64,000 bases of DNA from Paenibacillus albicereus (GCF_012676905.1 NZ_CP051428.1:1045001-1109000), one strand, 5' to 3'. Numbered from the stretch's first letter, positions 16,437 through 25,866 are shown. Notes: generated from the sequence alone by a model not told the origin. Program-made: numbers and translations.

Positions 16437-17252
16437 TCATGAGCCGGTGCTCTGATAGCTCCGCAGGCCCCGGCTCCACAGCCAGCCGCCGACGGCCAGC
16501 GCCGCCGCGGACGCGGCCGCGGCGAGCGCGAGCGTCCAGCCGCCGCCATCGCCCTTGATGAGATGCATCGCCGGCCAGTAATTGACAAAAGCGACGGGAA
16601 GGGCGGTCGAGAGCAGCGTCTTCAGCCACCCGGGATAGATGGACAACGGGTAACGGATGGCCGTATGCGCGGCATCCTCCGTCATGTTCTGCAGCACCTC
16701 GATCCGCGTCAGCCAGAACCCGATCGCCGCGGTCGCGAGACCGATGCCGAACAGCAGCAGCGCCCCGTTCAGGACGACCGCCAGCGTAAGCGGCAAGACG
16801 ATCCACAGCTGGATCGCGCCTTCGCGCGCGAGCGCGGTCAGGCTGTAGGCCAGCAGCGATCCGCCGAGCAGCGTCTCTCCGAGGCGGACGGAGAAATTCC
16901 GCGTCATGAGCGCCAGCAGCACAGGCACGGGCCGCAGCAGCAGGCCGTCCAGATCGCCGCTGACCAGGTATTTCTCCAAGTGATGGACATCCGAGGCCAG
17001 AGAGCGGTACAGCGCCTTGGCCAGCACCAGCACGGCATAGAGGTAGGCGGACTCGGCCAGCGTCCAGCCTTGGATGGCGCCGAAGCGCGTCAGAATGACG
17101 GCAAGCATGGCAAACTCCACCGACGCGATGACGGCGGAGGCGATCGTGCCGAACCAGAAGTTGAAGCGGTACTGCATGCTGCTGCGGAAGCTGAAGCGGA
17201 CCAGCAGCAGGTGCATGGCGATCAGGCCGCGCAAGGAATGGAGCTTCGTCAT
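16437..17252 (-). CDS. ABC-2 type permease (first subunit)
   Basis: A 271-residue integral membrane protein with about six hydrophobic segments. SSMQYRFNFWFGTIAS and the motif HLEKYLVSGDLDGLLLRPVP are characteristic of ABC-2 permeases of the DUF990 type, where the RPV/RPL motif follows an amphipathic coupling helix. The ATG at 17252 overlaps the stop of the upstream permease by 4 nt, which fixes the start despite a longer open frame. It pairs with the protein at 17249-18025. Confidence 0.82.
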   Translation of the reverse strand: MTKLHSLRGLIAMHLLLVRFSFRSSMQYRFNFWFGTIASAVIASVEFAMLAVILTRFGAIQGWTLAESAYLYAVLVLAKALYRSLASDVHHLEKYLVSGDLDGLLLRPVPVLLALMTRNFSVRLGETLLGGSLLAYSLTALAREGAIQLWIVLPLTLAVVLNGALLLFGIGLATAAIGFWLTRIEVLQNMTEDAAHTAIRYPLSIYPGWLKTLLSTALPVAFVNYWPAMHLIKGDGGGWTLALAAAASAAALAVGGWLWSRGLRSYQSTGS

Positions 17253-18025
17253 CCGCCCTGCACCTCCGTTCGGCGGCGCATCGCGCCGGTGGCGGCCAGG
17301 CAGAGGGCCGTCAGGATGACGCACCAGGCAAGCGAGGGCAGGACGGCCGACATGCTGTCCATGCCGAGATAGATGCGGGTCGGTATGTACTGCAGGGATG
17401 GATAGAACGACCAGCGGCTCAGCCAGGCGAGCCAGCCGGGCAGCCACTCGACAGGGATGAGGAATCCGGATAGCAGCAGCAGCAGCGCGTGGTGCACCCA
17501 GTAAAGCCACTGCGCCTCCGTCGTCCAAAGCGAGACGGCTCCGATCAGGTATTGGATGCAGAGAGCCAGGTACGCGGCGCAGAGGAGCGCGGCGAGAAAT
17601 GCGGCGGCCTCGGCAGGACCTGCGGGCAGGCGGAGCGGGACGAGCAGCACGTACAGGAGGTAGATCGGCAGGCTTTTGTACAGCAGCTGGTACGCGATCG
17701 TGCCCCATTCCCGGCTCATCATGCTGTAGAACAGATGCACGGGACGGGCAAGCTCGGTCGCGATCGCGCCGGTCCGCACGAGCTGCGGCATGCCGAGCCC
17801 GAATGTCGTGAACGCCGTAGCCCACAGCAGGCACTGGTTGAGCGCGACATAGGAGACGAGTCCCTGCAGCCCGTATTCGCCGAGGTCGCGGCCATCCCCG
17901 ATGCCGATCCAGATCGACAGATAAATGAAGCCGAACAAAGCGCTCGCTCCGTTATGGAGCAGATGGGAAGCTCGATACTGCAGGTTGCGGGAAAAGCTGG
18001 CGCGCGCAAGCGCAAAAAAGACCAT
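17249..18025 (-). CDS. ABC-2 type permease (second subunit)
   Basis: A 258-residue membrane protein with six hydrophobic segments and the same layout as its neighbour (NLQYRASHLLHNGAS, then TELARPVHLFYSMM). First gene of the operon. The ATG at 18025 is preferred over ATG 18037 because GAGGTG lies just before it. Heterodimeric ABC-2 permeases plus one ATPase form a complete exporter. Confidence 0.8.
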   Translation of the reverse strand: MVFFALARASFSRNLQYRASHLLHNGASALFGFIYLSIWIGIGDGRDLGEYGLQGLVSYVALNQCLLWATAFTTFGLGMPQLVRTGAIATELARPVHLFYSMMSREWGTIAYQLLYKSLPIYLLYVLLVPLRLPAGPAEAAAFLAALLCAAYLALCIQYLIGAVSLWTTEAQWLYWVHHALLLLLSGFLIPVEWLPGWLAWLSRWSFYPSLQYIPTRIYLGMDSMSAVLPSLAWCVILTALCLAATGAMRRRTEVQGG

Positions 18026-18207
18026 GGGGCACCTCATTTCGCTAGGTTCATGAAGAATGATCCGGCAAAAAAGGTGAAATGCGGAAGAGAGCGGAGGGAT
18101 ATCCTATCATGCGGAGGAGGTGGCTGGCAACAACTTTCTTTGCGCACGCATGGACAAAAGGCGATTGGAGCACGATAGGAAACATACGGAAGGAAGGAGG
18201 AGCTTGC

Positions 18208-19071
18208 ATGTCGCTATGGCTCGAAATTATCCTGCGCACGCTGAGCTCGGTCGTCGTTCTGTTTCTCGTGACGAAGCTGCTCGGCAAGCGGCAAATCTCC
18301 CAGCTGTCCCTGTTCGAATACATTACCGGCATCACCATCGGCAACATCGCCGGGTACATCTCCCTTGACACCGATACGCAGTGGTACCTCGGCTTCGTCG
18401 CGATCGGCACGTGGACGATCGTGTCGGTCGGCATCGAGTTCTGGACGCTCAAGAGTCGCTGGGTCCGCGGCATCGCCGATGGACAGGGGACGGTGCTCAT
18501 CAAGAACGGCTCTATCCTGGAGACGAACCTGTTCAAGGAACGGATTACGCTCGACGAGCTGCTGGAGCAGCTGCGCAAGAAGAGCGTGTTCAAGGTAGCG
18601 GAGGTCGAGTTCGCCGTCATGGAGAAGAGCGGGGAGATCAATGTGCTGCTGAAAAAGGAGAACCAGCCGCTCACGCCTGCCATGCTCGGCTGGAAAATGG
18701 GCAAGGAGATGGAGCCGCAAACCGTCATGATGGATGGGGAGGTGCTGCAGGAGCCGCTGCGCAGCACCGGCAAGGACGAAGAGTGGCTGCGGCATGAGCT
18801 GGCCAAGCTCAAGGTGACGCCGGAGCGCGTCTTTCTCGCCCAGATCGACGATCAAGGCCAGCTTGACGTGCAGACGGGATCGCAGGACGGCTCGCTCGCA
18901 CCGGCGAAGCCGACCGCGCGCCAGCAGCTGCTGCAGACGCTGCAGCAATGCGAGTCGGACCTCGAACAGTTCGGACGGTTCGCCCGCAACGAAGAAGAGC
19001 GGGAGGCGCTTCTCTCCTGCTCGCGCCAGCTGAAGCAAGTGATCCGCCAGGCGCAGCCGGAGCTGAAGTGA
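18208..19071 (+). CDS. DUF421/YetF-family membrane protein
   Basis: A 287-residue protein with three N-terminal membrane segments. The family hallmark LLGKRQISQLSLFEYITGITIGN lies at residues about 20-45 in shortened form, followed by a soluble YetF domain (GTVLIKNGSILETNLFKERIT, then LLEQLRKKSVFKVAEVEFAV). A Gln-rich C-terminal helical extension of about 60 residues (TARQQLLQTLQQCESDLEQ) is longer than in B. subtilis YetF. The family is common in spore formers and its function is poorly known. ATG 18208 follows AAGGAGGAGCTTGC. No operon partner. Confidence 0.85.
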   Translation: MSLWLEIILRTLSSVVVLFLVTKLLGKRQISQLSLFEYITGITIGNIAGYISLDTDTQWYLGFVAIGTWTIVSVGIEFWTLKSRWVRGIADGQGTVLIKNGSILETNLFKERITLDELLEQLRKKSVFKVAEVEFAVMEKSGEINVLLKKENQPLTPAMLGWKMGKEMEPQTVMMDGEVLQEPLRSTGKDEEWLRHELAKLKVTPERVFLAQIDDQGQLDVQTGSQDGSLAPAKPTARQQLLQTLQQCESDLEQFGRFARNEEEREALLSCSRQLKQVIRQAQPELK

Positions 19072-19103
19072 CCTCCCGCTCGGAAAGCTTCTATATAATA
19101 AGA

Positions 19104-19142
19104 AGAAAAGGAACGGCTGGCAATCAGCGGGCTCCCTTTTCT
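19104..19142. terminator. Possible bidirectional terminator
   Basis: An 8-bp AT-rich stem (19104-19111 with 19135-19142) with an inner GCTG/CAGC pairing, between two convergent genes. It overlaps the last codons of the YhcN gene. Moderate strength. Confidence 0.45.
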
Positions 19143-19957
19143 CCTCGAGCCAGGCCCGGGTTGCCGAAGTTGCCGCTGTTCGGATTGCTGCCGGCATGGC
19201 CGCTCTGCGAGACGGATTTGCCCTCGACGCCCTTGCCCTTCGCGGCTCGCTCCTTGATGAGGTTGAGCGGCACGGGCATGGCCGATCCGCCGGCGAAATG
19301 CTTCTGCACGAGCACGTTGAACGGCTCGATGTAGCGGTTCAGATCGCGTCCGCCCCAGGACTCGCGCGCATATTCGACGAATTGGTTGACGACGTCGCGG
19401 TTGGCGGTGACGTGGACCTCCTGGACGGACGGCGCCAGCTTGCGGACGCGGATGGCGATCGTCTGCTTCAGCTTGGAGGAGAGCTCGTTGTGATCGTTGA
19501 CCGAAAAATAGGAATTGTAAGGCGTGACGAGCTGGCGGTTGCTCCACGTGTCGCTGCCGGTCTTGTTGTCGTAGACGCCTTCCATCCAGCCTCCGTTGTC
19601 CTGCTCGCGCATGATCTTGCTGCCGCTCTTGACGGGATGGGTCGCCGTCCAGTCAAGCACGATGCCGACGTAGGCGTTGCGGTCCGTCAGCATGACGATG
19701 CCTTGGGCGACGCCGTTCAGGCCGGTCACCTCGCGCGACAGATGCGCGCTGTATTCCATGAAGCGGTTGTCGTGCTGGTTGGCGCTGGATCCGGAATTGC
19801 CGTACATCCGGCTGCCGTATGCTTTCGGATCGTTCTTTTGTCGGGTGCCGTAGTTCTGGTCGCTGTCCTGGACGAGCTGCTTGTAGCCGCAGCCCGAGGC
19901 GGCGATCGTCAGGGCGAGCAAGGTATGGATCAGGGCGGTCTTGCGCGGGATTGGCAT
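19124..19957 (-). CDS. YhcN/YlaJ-family sporulation lipoprotein
   Basis: A 277-residue lipoprotein with lipobox TIAASGC (cysteine near residue 23). The C-terminal domain contains the YhcN/YlaJ features: AYVGIVLDWTATH, then LSSKLKQTIAIRVRKLAPSVQEVHVTANRDVVNQF. Family members sit in the forespore or germinant-related inner membrane of spore formers. The end of the protein is Gly/Asn/Ser-rich (SGHAGSNPNSGNFGNPG). The ATG at 19957 lies 11 nt from AAGGAGG; an out-of-frame ATG is closer. Its presence supports an endospore-forming host. Confidence 0.82.
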   Translation of the reverse strand: MPIPRKTALIHTLLALTIAASGCGYKQLVQDSDQNYGTRQKNDPKAYGSRMYGNSGSSANQHDNRFMEYSAHLSREVTGLNGVAQGIVMLTDRNAYVGIVLDWTATHPVKSGSKIMREQDNGGWMEGVYDNKTGSDTWSNRQLVTPYNSYFSVNDHNELSSKLKQTIAIRVRKLAPSVQEVHVTANRDVVNQFVEYARESWGGRDLNRYIEPFNVLVQKHFAGGSAMPVPLNLIKERAAKGKGVEGKSVSQSGHAGSNPNSGNFGNPGLARGEKGAR

Positions 19958-20171
19958 CAGTCATCAGGCCTCCTTCAGAGTATCGAGCCATGCCGTTAGG
20001 GTTCGCCCTGGAGCCTCAAATATGCGTCTTCGGAAGCATACATAAATGCCCACGGCTTTGGTTAAAAATGATAAGGAGCAAGAGGGGAAATTCGTCTGAT
20101 ATGCCTTCCGAAACGGCGCTAAAAGGCTTTTTGACAGCTTTGAGAACAATTTGTGAACTCTCTGTGGAACA

Positions 20172-20200
20172 TTGACAATTAAGGGCTTCAACTTTATATT
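20172..20200 (+). promoter_or_regulatory. Strong sigma-A promoter, ctaC operon leader
   Basis: TTGACA (20172-20177), exactly 17 bp, then TATATT (20195-20200). The predicted start near 20207 gives a leader of about 207 nt before ctaC. The rest of the 455-bp gap (19958-20413) is AT-rich and has no gene. Confidence 0.7.
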
Positions 20201-20338
20201 TAATAAAGTAATTGACATGCAGGAGTTGCCATTTTACAGCTGTGCATGAAGCATTTGCCGCAAGCCGTACATAAGGAAGAGAAAGCGTTTAACCGGCAAG
20301 GGCCGGCGAGTTTTCCAACTTCTAAATTGATTCCGTAA

Positions 20339-20373
20339 ACGGATAGCTGCCCTCCGGCGGTTCTCCGTTTTTG
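20339..20373 (+). terminator. Terminator-like hairpin inside the ctaC leader
   Basis: ACGGA (20339-20343) pairs with TCCGT (20364-20368), with an inner 6-bp stem around CTCC, followed by TTTTT. It stands about 40 nt before ctaC and after the promoter at 20172, the position of an attenuator. A smaller CCGGC/GCCGG hairpin lies about 45 nt upstream. Confidence 0.5.
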
Positions 20374-20413
20374 CTTGGGCAAATGGCGAAAATGTCAAAA
20401 GTGGGGTTGATGA

Positions 20414-21460
20414 ATGATGAAAAGGTGGCACCTTGCACGACGTCTCCTGCCGCTGCTCGCAGGGATGGCCTTGCTCTTATCCGCTTGCGGACGAGAGGAT
20501 TTGTCCACTCTAAATCCGCAAGGTCCGGTGGCGGAAGCGCAATTTGGATTGATGAAGCTGTCCATTCTGATCATGGTGCTCGTCGTCATCGTCGTATTCG
20601 CGCTGGCGTTCTACGTCATCGTCAAATTCCGTCGGCGTCCGAACGACAAGATCCCCGTGCAGGTGGAAGGCAACCACAAGCTGGAGATCATCTGGACGGT
20701 CATTCCGATCGTACTGCTGCTCATCCTCGGCGTGCCGACCGTCAAGCATGTGTTCGGCTTGGCCAAGGACTACTCGAAAGATCCCAATGCGGTTCAGGTC
20801 ATCGTAACCGCTCATCAATACTGGTGGGAATTTGAATACCCTCAATACGGAATCAAGACTTCCCAGGAGCTGATGATTCCGACGGGCAAGACGATCTCGG
20901 TGCAGACGAAATCCGCCGACGTCATCCACTCGTTCTGGATTCCGGCGCTCGCGGGCAAGATCGACACGAACCCGGGCGCGAACGTCAACAAGATGTTCTT
21001 CAGCGCCGACAATGACGGCGTCTACCTCGGCAAGTGCGCCGAGCTGTGCGGACCTTCCCATGCTTTGATGGACTTCAAGGTCAAGTCCGTCAACGAAGGC
21101 GCGTTCGACCGCTGGGTAGCGGCGATGAAGGAGCCGGGCAAGCTGCCGGCCGATCCGGCGATCGCCGAAGTGTTCGAGAAGCAGTGCCTCACCTGCCATG
21201 CCGTAGGCGACAAAGGGCTTCAGCTGTATCCGAACCTGACGGGCATAGGCGACAAGGAAACGGTCGCCGGCATCCTCGTCAACACGGACGATCCCAAATA
21301 CAAGAACGAAGGCTCGACTTATGACAACTTGAAGCGTTGGATCGAGGATCCGCAAGCGGTTAAGCCAGGCAACTCCATGCCGAAGGTTGACCTGACTCCG
21401 GAACAGATCGAGGGCATCTCCAAGTATCTGTCGGAATACAAGCTGAACGTGGAGCAATAA
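20414..21460 (+). CDS. ctaC: Cytochrome c oxidase (caa3) subunit II
   Basis: A 348-residue lipoprotein (LLLSAC lipobox) with two transmembrane helices and an extracytoplasmic cupredoxin domain. The binuclear CuA ligands are seen in GKCAELCGPSHALMDF near residue 208. A fused cytochrome c domain follows, with haem motif CLTCH near residue 258 and a methionine ligand in GNSMPKV. This fusion defines caa3 oxidases, which accept electrons from cytochrome c. First gene of ctaCDEF. The ctaA/ctaB haem A genes usually found next door are not in this window. Confidence 0.95.
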   Translation: MMKRWHLARRLLPLLAGMALLLSACGREDLSTLNPQGPVAEAQFGLMKLSILIMVLVVIVVFALAFYVIVKFRRRPNDKIPVQVEGNHKLEIIWTVIPIVLLLILGVPTVKHVFGLAKDYSKDPNAVQVIVTAHQYWWEFEYPQYGIKTSQELMIPTGKTISVQTKSADVIHSFWIPALAGKIDTNPGANVNKMFFSADNDGVYLGKCAELCGPSHALMDFKVKSVNEGAFDRWVAAMKEPGKLPADPAIAEVFEKQCLTCHAVGDKGLQLYPNLTGIGDKETVAGILVNTDDPKYKNEGSTYDNLKRWIEDPQAVKPGNSMPKVDLTPEQIEGISKYLSEYKLNVEQ

Positions 21461-21488
21461 CCTATCGGTAATGAAGGGGGTACCAGCC

Positions 21489-23375
21489 TTGGCTCATGCA
21501 CATCCGGTCAAGCGTTATACCGGTCTTATGGACTGGCTTACGACTGTTGACCACAAAAAAATCGGCATCCTTTACCTGATTGCCGGTGGATTCTTCTTCC
21601 TGATCGGCGGCCTCGAGGCGCTGCTGATCCGGGTCCAGCTCTGGAAGCCGCTCAACGACTTCGTCGGAGCGGATACATACAACGAGCTGCTGACGATGCA
21701 CGGCACGACGATGATCTTCCTCGCGGCGATGCCGATCATCTTCGCGATGATGAACGCCATCGTCCCGCTGCAGATCGGGGCGCGCGACGTCGCGTTCCCG
21801 TTCGTCAACGCGCTCGGCTTCTGGACCTTCCTGTTCGGCGGCCTGCTGCTCAACCTGAGCTGGATCGCCCAAGCGGTGCCGGACGCCGGATGGACGTCCT
21901 ACCTGCCGCTGGCGAGCCCGACCTACAGCACGGGCAAAGGCGTCGACTACTATGTGCTCGGCCTGCAGATCGCCGGTATCGGCACGCTGGTCGGCGGCAT
22001 CAACTTCCTTGTCACGATCATCAACATGCGCGCACCGGGCATGAGCTTTATGCGCATGCCGATGTTCACCTGGACGGCCTTCATCACGTCGGCACTGATC
22101 CTGTTCGCCTTCCCGGCTCTGACGGTCGGCCTGGTCGCGCTCATGTTCGACCGCCTGTTCTCCGCCAACTTCTTCGAAGTCAGCGGCGGCGGCAACACCG
22201 TCCTATGGGAGCATATCTTCTGGATTTTCGGTCACCCTGAGGTTTATATCCTGATCCTTCCGGCCTTCGGCATCATCTCCGAGGTCATCAGCACCTTCTC
22301 GCGCAAGCGCCTGTTCGGCTACAGCTCGATGGTGTTCGCGACCGTGCTGATCGGCTTCCTCGGCTTCATGGTCTGGGCGCATCATATGTTCACCGTCGGC
22401 CTCGGTCCGGTGGCGAACGCGCTGTTCTCCATCGCGACGATGCTGATCGCCGTTCCGACCGGCATCAAGATCTTCAACTGGATCTTCACGATGTGGGGCG
22501 GCTCGATCAAGTTCACGGCGGCCAACCTGTTCGCGGTCGGCTTCGTGCCTACGTTCGTCATGGGCGGCGTCACCGGCGTCATGCTGGCGGCAGCGCCGGC
22601 GGACTTCCAGTATCACGACAGCTATTTCGTCGTCGCGCACTTCCATTACGTCATCGTCGGCGGCCTCGTCCTCGGCCTGTTCTCCGGCCTGCACTACTGG
22701 TGGCCCAAAATGTTCGGCCGCATGCTGAACGAAGGCTTGGCTAAGCTGACGTTCTGGACGTTCTTCATCGGCTTCCACCTGACGTTCTTCGTCCAGCATT
22801 TCCTCGGCCTGCTCGGCATGCCGCGCCGCGTCTGGACGTATCTGGACGGACTGGGCTTCAATACGATGAACCTCATCAGCACGATCGGCGCCTTCTTGAT
22901 GGGCGTCGGCACGATTCTCTTCATCATCAACATCATCGTCACGGCCGCCAAGCCGAAGACGGCAGGCAATGACCCGTGGGAAGACGGACGCACGCTCGAG
23001 TGGTCCATTTCTTCCCCGGCTCCGGAGTACAACTTTGCGCAGACTCCGCTCGTCCGCGGCTACGACGCGCTTTGGAAAGAAAAAATGGAAGGCAACGAGG
23101 GCATGACGCCGGCCGAGCCGATCGGACCGATCCATATGCCGTCCCCGTCGATTCTGCCGTTCCTGATGTCGTTTGGACTGTTCATCGCCGGCTTCGGCTT
23201 CATGTACGCCGAGAACGAATGGACCGGCATCCTCCATGATCTGTTCGCCACCCATGCGGTAGCGGGAGCGGGCCTGCTGATTACGCTGGGCTGCATGGTC
23301 GTCCGTTCCCTCAAGGATGACCACGGCTTCCACATCGAGCCGGAAGAAATTACGGGCAAGGAGGTTAAGGCATGA
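21489..23375 (+). CDS. ctaD: Cytochrome c oxidase subunit I
   Basis: A 628-residue catalytic subunit with at least twelve membrane helices. Haem a and haem a3/CuB ligands lie in TMHGTTMIF, in WIFGHPEVYILILPAFG (His-Tyr crosslink motif), and in HFHYVIVGG. It reduces oxygen and pumps protons. TTG 21489 is preferred: AAGGGGG lies 7 nt upstream and the protein then starts AHAHPVKRY. The ATG at 21471 is in frame but overlaps the ribosome site. The 28-nt gap to ctaC implies coupled translation. Confidence 0.95.
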   Translation: MAHAHPVKRYTGLMDWLTTVDHKKIGILYLIAGGFFFLIGGLEALLIRVQLWKPLNDFVGADTYNELLTMHGTTMIFLAAMPIIFAMMNAIVPLQIGARDVAFPFVNALGFWTFLFGGLLLNLSWIAQAVPDAGWTSYLPLASPTYSTGKGVDYYVLGLQIAGIGTLVGGINFLVTIINMRAPGMSFMRMPMFTWTAFITSALILFAFPALTVGLVALMFDRLFSANFFEVSGGGNTVLWEHIFWIFGHPEVYILILPAFGIISEVISTFSRKRLFGYSSMVFATVLIGFLGFMVWAHHMFTVGLGPVANALFSIATMLIAVPTGIKIFNWIFTMWGGSIKFTAANLFAVGFVPTFVMGGVTGVMLAAAPADFQYHDSYFVVAHFHYVIVGGLVLGLFSGLHYWWPKMFGRMLNEGLAKLTFWTFFIGFHLTFFVQHFLGLLGMPRRVWTYLDGLGFNTMNLISTIGAFLMGVGTILFIINIIVTAAKPKTAGNDPWEDGRTLEWSISSPAPEYNFAQTPLVRGYDALWKEKMEGNEGMTPAEPIGPIHMPSPSILPFLMSFGLFIAGFGFMYAENEWTGILHDLFATHAVAGAGLLITLGCMVVRSLKDDHGFHIEPEEITGKEVKA

Positions 23376-23992
23376 GCGCACATTCGCATCTAGACGGCCA
23401 GCTGCCTCATGAGCCGGAACGGGCGACCCTAGAAGGACGCAACAAGGTCCTCGGATTCTGGCTGTTCCTTGGGGGCGAGACCGTGCTCTTCGGCACCCTC
23501 TTCTCCGCCTTCCTGGCACTTCGCGACCAAGTCGGCGACGGCAACCCGACCAGCCAGGAGCTGTTCAAGCTTTCGATCGTCGCCATCGCGACGGTGCTGC
23601 TGCTGACCTCCTCCCTGACGAGCGTGTTCGCGATCCAGGCGATGCACCGCAACCAGGTGAAGGCCATGCAGCTGTGGCTGATCGTCACGGTCATCCTCGG
23701 CGTCGGCTTCCTCGGTCTGGAGATCTACGAGTTCGTCGAGTATGCCCACGAAGGGCATAGGTTCAGCACGAGCGCCTTCAGCTCGTCGTTCTACACGCTG
23801 GTCGGATTCCACGGAGCGCACGTCTTGTTCGGCATCGTCTGGATCTCGCTCCTGATTTTCCAAGTCGCCCGCAAAGGCCTGACGGTCGTGACGGCTCCTA
23901 AAGTGTATGTAGCCGGCATGTACTGGCACTTCATCGACGTCGTATGGGTGTTCATCTTCACCGTCGTTTATCTGATGGGAAAGGTGGGGTAA
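23372..23992 (+). CDS. ctaE: Cytochrome c oxidase subunit III
   Basis: A 206-residue membrane protein with five helices, matching short bacterial subunit III. It shows GFWLFLGGETVLFGTLF near the N-terminus and FHGAHVLFGIVW and YWHFIDVVWVFIFTVVYL near the C-terminus, the classical signatures. Overlaps ctaD by 4 nt. Confidence 0.95.
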   Translation: MSAHSHLDGQLPHEPERATLEGRNKVLGFWLFLGGETVLFGTLFSAFLALRDQVGDGNPTSQELFKLSIVAIATVLLLTSSLTSVFAIQAMHRNQVKAMQLWLIVTVILGVGFLGLEIYEFVEYAHEGHRFSTSAFSSSFYTLVGFHGAHVLFGIVWISLLIFQVARKGLTVVTAPKVYVAGMYWHFIDVVWVFIFTVVYLMGKVG

Positions 23993-23995
23993 CGA

Positions 23996-24316
23996 ATGGC
24001 AGCCAATCATACGACCCATTCCGAAGAACCCGCCAAGCGGCACAAGCACGAAGGTCCGCGCAAGCATATCGTCGCGTATCTTTTCTCGGTGCTGCTGACG
24101 CTCGTCGCCTTCGCGACGGTCATCGGCGGCGAGATCAACACTTCCTTCACCTATATCCTGCTGCTGGTGATGGCCGTTCTTCAGGTCATCATCCAGATGG
24201 GATTCTGGATGCACATGAAGGACCGGGGACATCTGTTTCCGATCGTCGGCATCCTCAGCGGCGTGTTCGTCGTGTTTACGATTGTCATCATGGCGGAATA
24301 CTGGACTTGGTGGTAA
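23996..24316 (+). CDS. ctaF: Cytochrome c oxidase subunit IV (CtaF)
   Basis: A 106-residue protein with a His/Lys-rich N-terminus (KRHKHEGPRKHIVAY) and three membrane helices, the last followed by MAEYWTWW. Matches CtaF/QoxD-type subunit IV. Starts 3 nt after ctaE. Last gene before a terminator. Confidence 0.92.
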   Translation: MAANHTTHSEEPAKRHKHEGPRKHIVAYLFSVLLTLVAFATVIGGEINTSFTYILLLVMAVLQVIIQMGFWMHMKDRGHLFPIVGILSGVFVVFTIVIMAEYWTWW

Positions 24317-24334
24317 GCCGCGCATGAAAGATCC

Positions 24335-24371
24335 AAGAGGAGCGTCTGCCTGCAGACGCTCCTCTTTTTCT
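24335..24371 (+). terminator. Intrinsic terminator after ctaF
   Basis: A perfect 14-bp stem (24335-24348 with 24353-24366) followed by a T-rich run. It separates ctaCDEF from ctaG, which needs read-through or its own promoter. Confidence 0.88.
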
Positions 24372-24462
24372 TTTTTTTGACGGGCATGACAGCGTTCGCA
24401 ATATTGCCCTTTGCCTTGGCTGTCCGCTTCCGGTAAAGTAAGCTTGAAGGAGATGACTCGTT

Positions 24463-25359
24463 ATGCTAGGACTCGAATATTTCAGCTTTAAGGCGCTATG
24501 GAGCCCTTGGCTGCTGTTCATTATGCTGGCCATGCTGATCGGCTACTTCTATCTGATCGGACCGTGGAGGCAAAAGTATCATCCGCTTGAGGAACGTCCC
24601 GGCTTCTGGAATCAAGTCATGGCCGTATCCGGCCTCGTGCTGCTCTATCTCGCGCAGGGAGGACCGCTCAACCTGCTCGGGCATATGATGTTTTCCTTCC
24701 ATATGGGCAACATGTCGATCAGCTATCTGATCGCGCCGCCGCTCATCATCATGGGCATCCCGGCCTACATATGGCGCTCGGCGTTCGGCGCTCCGTTCTG
24801 GAGGCGGCTGAGCCCGATCATGAATCCGATCTTCTCGCTGCTGCTGTTCAACGTCCTGTTCTCGCTGTACCATCTGCCCGACATCCATGACTATGTGATG
24901 ACGCGATACTGGCTGCATGAAGCGTACTATCTAGCGCTGTTCATCGCCGCCATGATCATGTGGTGGCAGATTACTTGTCCGGTGCCGGAATGGAACCGGC
25001 TCAACGGCCTCCGCAAGATGGCGTACGTCTTCGCCAGCGGCGTGCTGCTGACGCCAGCCTGCGCGCTCATCATCTTCGCCGAAGAATCGATGTATGGCGT
25101 GTACAACGACCCGCTCGTCTGGGCGCAGGCGATGAGCTTCTGCGTATCCGGAGACACGAAGTGGCTGCTGGACCAGTTCCAGGGCCCGATGTTCTTCAAT
25201 CTGATGAGCGCCAAGGAAGACCAGCAGCTCGGCGGCATCCTGATGAAGCTCGTGCAGGAAATCATGTACGGCTGCATCCTTGGCTTCATTTTCGCCCAGT
25301 GGTACCGTCACGAGAACGCCGACAACGACAGCGATCTGCGAAGCGCCGATCCGGCTTAA
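24463..25359 (+). CDS. ctaG: Cytochrome c oxidase assembly factor CtaG
   Basis: A 298-residue protein with about seven membrane helices, of the caa3_CtaG family, which delivers copper or helps assemble the CuB site in Bacillus. Conserved stretches include GPLNLLGHMMFSFHMGNMS and WWQITCPVPEWNRL. Its place right after ctaF is as in B. subtilis. AAGGAGATGACTCGTT precedes the ATG. Confidence 0.92.
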   Translation: MLGLEYFSFKALWSPWLLFIMLAMLIGYFYLIGPWRQKYHPLEERPGFWNQVMAVSGLVLLYLAQGGPLNLLGHMMFSFHMGNMSISYLIAPPLIIMGIPAYIWRSAFGAPFWRRLSPIMNPIFSLLLFNVLFSLYHLPDIHDYVMTRYWLHEAYYLALFIAAMIMWWQITCPVPEWNRLNGLRKMAYVFASGVLLTPACALIIFAEESMYGVYNDPLVWAQAMSFCVSGDTKWLLDQFQGPMFFNLMSAKEDQQLGGILMKLVQEIMYGCILGFIFAQWYRHENADNDSDLRSADPA

Positions 25360-25401
25360 CCGGACGGCTCTCGCCCTTACCTACGAAGCGGAGGAATCAG
25401 C

Positions 25402-25866
25402 TTGGATCTGTACATGTTATTTCCGACCATCAGCACGTTCTTCATCGTCGTCAGCGCCATCCTTGTCGCCATCGGCTGGAACCTGGCGATCAAGCGCCGG
25501 CTGGAAGCCCACAAGAAAATGATGATCGCCGGCGCCATCGCCGCGATCCTGTTCTTCATCATCTATTCGTCCCGCACGCTGCTCGTGGGCAATACGGACT
25601 GGGGCGGCCCGGACAGCCTGGCGCCGTACTACTACGTGTTCTTGATCTTCCATATCATTCTGGCGACGGTCGCCGCCGTATTCGGCATCACGACGCTCGT
25701 GCTCGGCTTCAAGGAGAAGTACGCCAGGCACCGCCGGCTCGGCCGCGTCACCTCGGTCATCTGGTTCATCACCGCGATCACCGGCGTCGCCGTCTACGTC
25801 ATGCTGTACATCCTGTATCCAGGCGGGCATACGAAGCCGGTATTCGACATCCTGTTCCGGCTGTAA
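25402..25866 (+). CDS. DUF420 membrane protein (YozB-like)
   Basis: A 154-residue protein with four membrane helices. It follows ctaG as yozB does in B. subtilis. YSSRTLLVGNT, IFHIILATVAAVFG and HRRLGRVTSVIW contain conserved His/Arg residues of the DUF420 family, thought to help oxidase or haem assembly. TTG 25402 is the start, with GCGGAGG 7 nt upstream; the next in-frame ATG is four codons later. Confidence 0.85.
   Translation: MDLYMLFPTISTFFIVVSAILVAIGWNLAIKRRLEAHKKMMIAGAIAAILFFIIYSSRTLLVGNTDWGGPDSLAPYYYVFLIFHIILATVAAVFGITTLVLGFKEKYARHRRLGRVTSVIWFITAITGVAVYVMLYILYPGGHTKPVFDILFRL

Noticed and set aside
20280-20294. cre site in the ctaC leader
   Set aside because: Three mismatches to the consensus; mentioned only within the leader finding.
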